Below are positions 6,472 through 10,051 of a stretch of 10,051 nucleotides of DNA, one piece after another. The stretch spans positions 1 through 10,051 of the forward strand of contig CAZJAD010000082.1 in assembly GCA_964543855.1 (NCBI GenBank), given 5' to 3'. Under the pieces are notes generated by a model. That model made no database searches, was not told the origin of the DNA, and saw only the letters and a list, made by a program, of their open reading frames with translations. The position numbers were made by a program, and so were the translations under genes. Position 1 is the stretch's first letter, and each line of letters opens with the position of its first letter. The DNA is from CAZJAD01 sp964543855 (GTDB lineage: Bacteria > Electryoneota > RPQS01 > DYHQ01).

Positions 6472-8079
6472 TCAACTCGCAAGCCGCCTCGCGCTCTCCG
6501 CCCAAATACCGATCGAAAGGAGACCCAAAAGGAGCAAACCCGCGACGACCCCACCGCTCCACCCACCTTCGACCAATCCGGTCCAGACCAGAAGCAGCGC
6601 CGTGTGACTGCCCAGAACCAGAACATGCAGCAGGAACGCGGCTCGAATCCCCGCCTGCGTCACCAAACCCGCTGCGATGATTGCCCAAATGAACCACAGG
6701 GCCAGAGGCCAGTCCAGAGCTCCCGCGGTACCGAAAAGGGTCGCCAGCGCGGCTGAAATCACGATCGCTGCGACTCGATTCCGCAACAAGGAAATCAACA
6801 CAATAAGCGCCCATAAGCGGAAGATCCCTTCATGCCAGAGAGCGTGCAGAATCGTCTGAACCAGAACCGTCAGTATCGGCACAGGTGAACTTAGGGCGTA
6901 GGAGAGCTGCTCGGCAGCCACACGCATGAACCCCACGGGCGTGGTGCGCCACGCGAGCACGGCCTCGACGATGAGAATCAAGATCGCCCAAGGCAGCGCC
7001 GCCCTTGCCGCCGATACCCACGCCGCGGCCTCACGCGGCTGCGCGGGAGAGAATCGTGTCAGCGTAGCCACCTCTGGCAGACGGTCACGGCTCAGTGCCT
7101 CACCCGTCGCCACGGCGAGCACAACCACAATAGCCACTTGCGCCGCATCGATAACCGAACCTAAAACCGTCCGCACAACATAAGTGTCGAGAGACACTCC
7201 GACGGGAATCGAAATCTCGTAGAAGTGGACGCGTAAGACACGCTCAATCACCACAAGGGCGAGAGCAAGTCCGCCGAAAAGGACACCCGGACGCCAAGCC
7301 ATCGGTCCCCGGCGGACAATGAGAATAACCGCACACCCAAAAAATATCAGCAATACTCCGACAGAACGCTGCCAGAACTCGCCACCCTCGCCCCACGGCC
7401 AAATCCCTCCAGTCGTCAGTACGGTATCTGACACGACGGCGAGCGCGCCCAGGTGTTCTCCGGCCAAGACAACCCGCAGCCGCTCGTGCTCACCAAGAGC
7501 TTTCGGCCATTGATATTCGAAGAGATAGTCATTGCGCTGCGGCCTCGTAATAAGAGAATCCGACACAAGCGTCAGCTCTTCGGCGGGCAATGCGAGTGTG
7601 ACCTCCATCTCCCGTTGGAGGACTTCCTGAACATTCGTCCAGCGCAGTTGCGCGCCGGGAGCATCGTCTCTTGTCCTGTGCAGGAGGCGAATAACACGGC
7701 CATCTCTGTTCAATTCCAGCGTCCAGGTATCCCAACCGCGCCGATAGAGATCGATGCGATAAGCCAGCGCAGGCCGCATGGCGAAACCGGCTGAGTCCAT
7801 CCGCTCTGACCAGAAACCGTCCGGGCGATAGCGCACGGTGTGAGCCAGCGTGTGATATTCGGGAAGCCTTCCCTGCTTCATCACGAAATCGTCCGCCGCG
7901 GCGGTGATCTCATCCAACGATCGCCACGGGCGCTCCCAGGGATTGGCGAGCAAGGCGAGAGCCAACAGAACGACGCCGAGAATGAGAGCATAAGCTGCCA
8001 GCTCCTGAACAGGCGCGGCAAATACGCGCCGATGCTCGGGCTGTGGCAACGGTTCATGTGATGGCTGAGGGGAATTCAC
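6472..8079 (-). CDS. CPBP-like polytopic membrane protein with degenerate active site (putative pseudoprotease)
   Basis: A 535-aa protein from GTG 8079, whose GTG overlaps the previous gene's stop as GTGA, implying coupled translation. The layout matches the CPBP protease at 1-1671: a membrane helix (about 24-46), a soluble domain of about 180 residues (about 50-225), then a multi-helix region up to about 525. The two share aligned stretches such as DGRVIRLLHRTRDDAPGAQL (126-145) against SGRLVKYSRYLEEEAPGASL. In the core, WHEGIFR (415-421) aligns with FEEFGFR of the paralogue: H416 replaces the first catalytic Glu, while E417 and R421 remain. Exactly 29 residues after the Arg, G450 stands where the paralogue has the active-site His. 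The last motif reads H485-x3-L489 instead of H-x3-D. A normal protease activity is therefore unlikely. The frame is long and unbroken, so this is a maintained protein rather than a pseudogene. A regulatory or binding role is inferred. Confidence 0.8.
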   Translation of the reverse strand: MNSPQPSHEPLPQPEHRRVFAAPVQELAAYALILGVVLLALALLANPWERPWRSLDEITAAADDFVMKQGRLPEYHTLAHTVRYRPDGFWSERMDSAGFAMRPALAYRIDLYRRGWDTWTLELNRDGRVIRLLHRTRDDAPGAQLRWTNVQEVLQREMEVTLALPAEELTLVSDSLITRPQRNDYLFEYQWPKALGEHERLRVVLAGEHLGALAVVSDTVLTTGGIWPWGEGGEFWQRSVGVLLIFFGCAVILIVRRGPMAWRPGVLFGGLALALVVIERVLRVHFYEISIPVGVSLDTYVVRTVLGSVIDAAQVAIVVVLAVATGEALSRDRLPEVATLTRFSPAQPREAAAWVSAARAALPWAILILIVEAVLAWRTTPVGFMRVAAEQLSYALSSPVPILTVLVQTILHALWHEGIFRLWALIVLISLLRNRVAAIVISAALATLFGTAGALDWPLALWFIWAIIAAGLVTQAGIRAAFLLHVLVLGSHTALLLVWTGLVEGGWSGGVVAGLLLLGLLSIGIWAESARRLAS

Positions 8080-8684
8080 AATACGAGAGCAGGATCGCCC
8101 TTACCTAAGCGCAGAATTTTGACCTCGTCGCCGGTGATATCAACAACCGTCGATGGCTCACCAACGATAATCCCTGAATCCAGGACGAGGTCGACAGTGT
8201 GTCCAAGCCGATTCTCGATTTCGTCGGGATCACTGAGAATCTCGCCGTCTGGAGTCGTGGCGGTTGTGGAAGTAATCGGTCGCCCAAATTCACGCAGAAG
8301 ACCGAGGGCGACCGGATGATTCGGGACTCGGATGCCCACCGTCTTCTGTCGAGTCAACACAAGCTTCGGGACTTCGCGTGTGGCAGGCAGGATGAAGGTA
8401 TAGGCTCCCGGCAGGCAGCGCCTCATAATCTTGTAAGCCGGTGTCGAAACATGAGCCCACCGGGCGATATCGCTGAGATCCGCACACAGGAAGGAGAGGT
8501 TGTGGAATTTCGTTCGTCCTTTGAGAGCCAAGGCACGCTCCATTCCTTTCTTGGCGAAAATATCGCATCCGAGGCCGTAGAGTGTATCGGTCGCATACAC
8601 GACCAGTCCGCCATCCTCCAGCACGCTGGCCGCACGGCGCAAATGGCGGCCTTGAGGATTGCGTGGATCGACCTTGAGAATCAT
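8076..8684 (-). CDS. yciO: Sua5/YciO/YrdC family protein, YciO-like (threonylcarbamoyl-AMP synthase related)
   Basis: A 202-aa protein from ATG 8684 with GAGGA (8695-8691) 6 nt upstream; an adjacent in-frame TTG at 8687 is possible. TsaC/Sua5 members make threonylcarbamoyl-AMP from Thr, bicarbonate and ATP for the t6A modification of tRNA; the YciO branch is less well understood. Visible family motifs are VVYATDTLYGLG (28-39), ALKGRTKFHNLSFL (53-66), PGAYTFIL (92-99), TVGIRVPNHP (115-124) and GEPSTVVDI (175-183). HNLSFLCADLSDIARW and PITSTTATTPDGE are closer to E. coli YciO (HNFTLMCRDLSEL, MLSTS) than to TsaC, which has ATSAN at the latter place. There is no C-terminal Sua5 domain. A strong promoter sits directly upstream, and the stop overlaps the next start. 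The family is sure; the YciO assignment over true TsaC rests on motif comparison from memory. Confidence 0.88.
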   Translation of the reverse strand: MILKVDPRNPQGRHLRRAASVLEDGGLVVYATDTLYGLGCDIFAKKGMERALALKGRTKFHNLSFLCADLSDIARWAHVSTPAYKIMRRCLPGAYTFILPATREVPKLVLTRQKTVGIRVPNHPVALGLLREFGRPITSTTATTPDGEILSDPDEIENRLGHTVDLVLDSGIIVGEPSTVVDITGDEVKILRLGKGDPALVL

Positions 8685-8716
8685 CAATCGTCCTCATCAG
8701 AAATCACACAAATCCT

Positions 8717-8745
8717 ATTATAGCAAGATTTTCGACGAAGGTCAA
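8717..8745 (-). promoter_or_regulatory. Strong sigma-70-type promoter for the leftward gene set
   Basis: Read on the minus strand, TTGACC (8745-8740) is followed after exactly 17 nt by TATAAT (8722-8717), preceded by TG one base away, giving an extended -10 (TGCTATAAT). Transcription should start near 8710, leaving a leader of about 25 nt before the yciO ATG at 8684. Eleven of twelve core bases match consensus. It is the only strong leftward promoter I found ahead of the eight minus-strand genes. Confidence 0.85.
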
Positions 8746-8892
8746 GTAAAACAAGCTGGCATGACGAGGCGAGTCTGAGACACTGCTCGACCCGGTCACA
8801 GAGTGTTCTCGATCAATCCGGGGCAAACTTGAGCCAGCACACTCGCTTGCGGCTCGCGACTCTGTAGGATTGACCGCTTTTGTAACGCCAAC
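8746..8892. other. Non-coding spacer without a recognised feature
   Basis: This stretch between the leftward promoter and the terminator of the small secreted-protein gene contains no convincing reading frame, RNA gene or strong repeat. Short partial palindromes (for example GAGTC at about 8771 and GACTC at about 8869) are too small and far apart to interpret. It may act only as a buffer between two transcription units, or carry an operator for the promoter at its left end. Confidence 0.5.
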
Positions 8893-8917
8893 AAAAAATC
8901 CGGCCTGAAGCCGGATT
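8893..8917 (-). terminator. Intrinsic terminator of the WXXGXW protein gene
   Basis: On the minus strand AATCCGGC (8917-8910), a 5-nt loop TTCAG, and GCCGGATT (8904-8897) form a perfect 8-bp hairpin running straight into a T tract (six T in a row, 8898-8893, two of them within the stem). It lies 55 nt after the stop of the small gene at 8973. No comparable T tract exists on the plus strand, so it acts leftward. It also shields the yciO promoter from read-through. Confidence 0.88.
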
Positions 8918-8972
8918 CTCTGTGGTGGATCCTTCTATCTCTATCTATAGGGAAGGACTCTTTGACGGTTTT

Positions 8973-9275
8973 TCAGCGCCAGTGGCCCGCGATCCAGACA
9001 TGCCCACGGAGAGTCTGCTTCCAATGGCCTGGTACCCAAACGGCACCTGTCCGCGGCCGCTTCGCCCAATGTCCGGGAACCCACTGATAGCCGCCTCTCT
9101 CCCAGGCCCAATGTCCCCCAATCCAGACATGAGCTGCGCTCGGCGCTGCACTGACAACCTCAACTCTCGGCGGAGGTGGCTGTTTCACCACATAGACTCT
9201 GGGGCCTGCATAGCACGCCGTTGCGAGCAGAAAAACTCCCATGATAAGAATCGCAAGTATCGCAGTGCGTTTCAC
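8973..9275 (-). CDS. Small secreted WXXGXW-repeat protein
   Basis: A 100-aa protein from GTG 9275, chosen because AAAGGAG (9288-9282) stands 6 nt upstream and the result, MKRTAILAILIMGVFLLATACYA-GP, is a clean signal peptide. Longer in-frame starts would spoil it. The Cys in ATAC could also be a poor lipobox, so a lipoprotein is possible. After a proline-rich linker (KQPPPPR), four tandem copies of W-x-x-G-H-W occur: WIGGHW, WVPGHW, WVPGHW and WIAGHW, spaced about 15 residues apart. This is the WXXGXW (YXWGXW/BcpO-like) repeat known from small envelope proteins of many bacteria, whose function is unknown. The regular Trp/His pattern might suit binding to glycan or metal, but that is only a guess. 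It is monocistronic, with its own terminator, and divergent from the gene at 9517. Confidence 0.85.
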   Translation of the reverse strand: MKRTAILAILIMGVFLLATACYAGPRVYVVKQPPPPRVEVVSAAPSAAHVWIGGHWAWERGGYQWVPGHWAKRPRTGAVWVPGHWKQTLRGHVWIAGHWR

Positions 9276-9442
9276 GACTTTCTCCTTTCTCATCATCCTC
9301 AAGCTCATCATGCACTTCTGCAAAATTCATGTCACTGTCGGTCTCGATTGTTGGAAACTGCCGCCGCGGCGATGGTTTAATACTCACCACGAATGACCCA
9401 CCGGACACTGATCAGATAAGAAGTGCAGGCACGGTTTTTCCA

Positions 9443-9471
9443 TTGATTCTTAAGGTCATGATGTGTATATT
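9443..9471 (+). promoter_or_regulatory. Sigma-70-type promoter for the rightward secreted-protein gene
   Basis: TTGATT (9443-9448) and TATATT (9466-9471) are separated by exactly 17 nt and match four and five of six consensus bases. The start of transcription would be near 9478, giving a leader of about 38 nt before the ATG at 9517. The surrounding 241-nt divergent spacer should also contain the promoter of the leftward WXXGXW gene, but I could not identify that with any confidence. Confidence 0.6.
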
Positions 9472-9516
9472 ATGTAGGATTGATGTTTGTCCACTGTTAC
9501 GGAGCCGGGATTGATA

Positions 9517-10051
9517 ATGAGTCGTAAGCTATTTGTTCTTAGTATGTTTGTCATCGGCCTCGGAGTAGTGATAGCGGCGCAGGATATCGCGCCACGACGC
9601 ACCCTCATCCAGCGGCCTCACCGCCCGACGCCTCTACTGCGTCACCTGGACGATGACTCCACGATCGCCTTGACGATCAGGGTCTCGGATGGGAACATTC
9701 ACCTGGGTTGGCGCTTCTTTGAAGAAGTCCCCAACTGGGCCGTATTGCGCAGCTTCTCGCCTCTGATGACCTCGGCTGAAACCCTTGCGGTCACGGCCGA
9801 CTCGACCTGGATTGACACACAGGCACTTCTGGGGTCTGCATCACTCTTCTACCAGGTGCTGCCTCTTGTGCCAGGGCCTCCTCCGGATTCAGTCGTTGTC
9901 ATCGAGGATTTCGAGCAAGGGAGCGTGACCCTCCTGAGTGTCCCCGGCGAAGACGACGACCCTTCGGACTGGGAAGTCATCTCCTGGGATACTTATGACG
10001 GCACCGATTACGCCCTGCGCCTCTACGGCGACACCTGGAAAAGAGAAGAAA
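9517..10051 (+). CDS. Secreted protein with fibronectin-III-like domain, 3' end beyond window
   Basis: Open frame of 178 residues from ATG 9517 to the right edge without a stop. GGAG at 9501-9504 is a somewhat distant ribosome site. Residues 1-21 form a signal peptide (SRK, then FVLSMFVIGLGVVIAA). After a linker, residues about 49-119 look like an FN3-type beta sandwich: a strand IHLGWRFFEEVPNWAVLRS, a turn with SPLMTSAETLAVT, then STWIDTQALLGSASLFYQVLPL. Extracellular FN3-like repeats often take this form. A proline hinge (PGPPPD) leads to a new segment, VIEDFEQGSVTLLSVPGEDD, rich in acidic and aromatic residues and ending in YALRLYGDTWK, which reads like the start of a beta-rich extracellular module. 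No function can be assigned. The reading frame, signal peptide and promoter agree that the gene is real. Confidence 0.75.
   Translation, partial: MSRKLFVLSMFVIGLGVVIAAQDIAPRRTLIQRPHRPTPLLRHLDDDSTIALTIRVSDGNIHLGWRFFEEVPNWAVLRSFSPLMTSAETLAVTADSTWIDTQALLGSASLFYQVLPLVPGPPPDSVVVIEDFEQGSVTLLSVPGEDDDPSDWEVISWDTYDGTDYALRLYGDTWKREE

Noticed and set aside
6442..6475. TTGAAA-N17-TACTTT as the etfB promoter
   Set aside because: The -10 box matches only three of six bases; the overlapping TTGTCT-N16-TATGAA pair is slightly better and is listed instead at low confidence.
5862..6680. A 272-codon open frame on the plus strand
   Set aside because: It is antisense to etfB and the end of the CPBP-like gene, runs through the intergenic gap, and has no domain or ribosome-site support.
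9160..9408. An 82-codon minus-strand frame with an acidic, Cys-containing translation
   Set aside because: It overlaps the WXXGXW gene in another frame, where that gene has a ribosome site, a signal peptide and four repeats. The acidic stretch seems to be an accident of the GATGAG-rich leader.
9466..9495. A leftward promoter for the WXXGXW gene (TGGACA with TAATAT)
   Set aside because: The spacer is only 15 nt and the -10 matches four of six bases; it would also make an unusually long leader of about 190 nt.
1..10051. CRISPR array, tRNA, rRNA, insertion sequence or prophage remains
   Set aside because: I found no regularly spaced repeats, tRNA-like cloverleaf, rRNA sequence, transposase or integrase frame, or terminal inverted repeats.

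Overview
The window is a compact, moderately GC-rich bacterial chromosome segment. Eight genes run leftward on the minus strand from about 8.7 kb to beyond the left edge. To their right lie a small minus-strand gene encoding a secreted protein and the start of a rightward gene for a secreted protein. Promoters of sigma-70 type, GGAGG-like ribosome sites, short gene gaps and frequent GTG/TTG starts all point to bacteria. No RNA gene or mobile element fixes the lineage. The fibronectin-III-like secreted protein and the large two-part CPBP proteins would suit an uncultured FCB-type or related environmental phylum, but this is only an impression.

Minus-strand gene set, in order of transcription: a YciO/Sua5/YrdC-family protein (8684-8076); a polytopic CPBP-protease-like protein whose active site is broken (8079-6472, overlapping the previous gene by 4 nt); etfB (6353-5601) and etfA (5580-4600), the two subunits of an electron transfer flavoprotein; a secreted or membrane-anchored TPR protein with a DUF5683-like tail (4530-3799); a GT4-type glycosyltransferase (3715-2573); a class I SAM methyltransferase with a hydrophobic C-terminal segment (2547-1729); and a second CPBP protein with an intact active site that runs off the left edge (1671-1). 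A near-consensus promoter (TTGACC, 17 nt, TATAAT with extended -10) lies just upstream of the first gene. Gaps are -4, 118, 20, 69, 83, 25 and 57 nt. The 118-nt gap before etfB may hold an internal promoter, and the 83-nt gap before the glycosyltransferase holds a perfect 9-bp inverted repeat.

Right part: a 100-aa secreted WXXGXW-repeat protein (9275-8973, minus) ends in a clear intrinsic terminator (8893-8917). It is divergent from a plus-strand secreted protein (9517 to the right edge) that has a good TTGATT-N17-TATATT promoter and an FN3-like domain.

The most interesting feature is the pair of CPBP paralogues flanking the gene set. They share an unusual layout: one membrane helix, then a roughly 200-residue soluble domain, then a multi-helix CPBP core. 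One keeps all expected active-site residues; the other has lost most of them while remaining an intact open frame, so it looks like a pseudoprotease. The remaining genes combine electron transfer, surface glycan or lipid modification and possible tRNA-modification roles. I see no direct evidence of a defence system, CRISPR array, tRNA, rRNA or mobile element.
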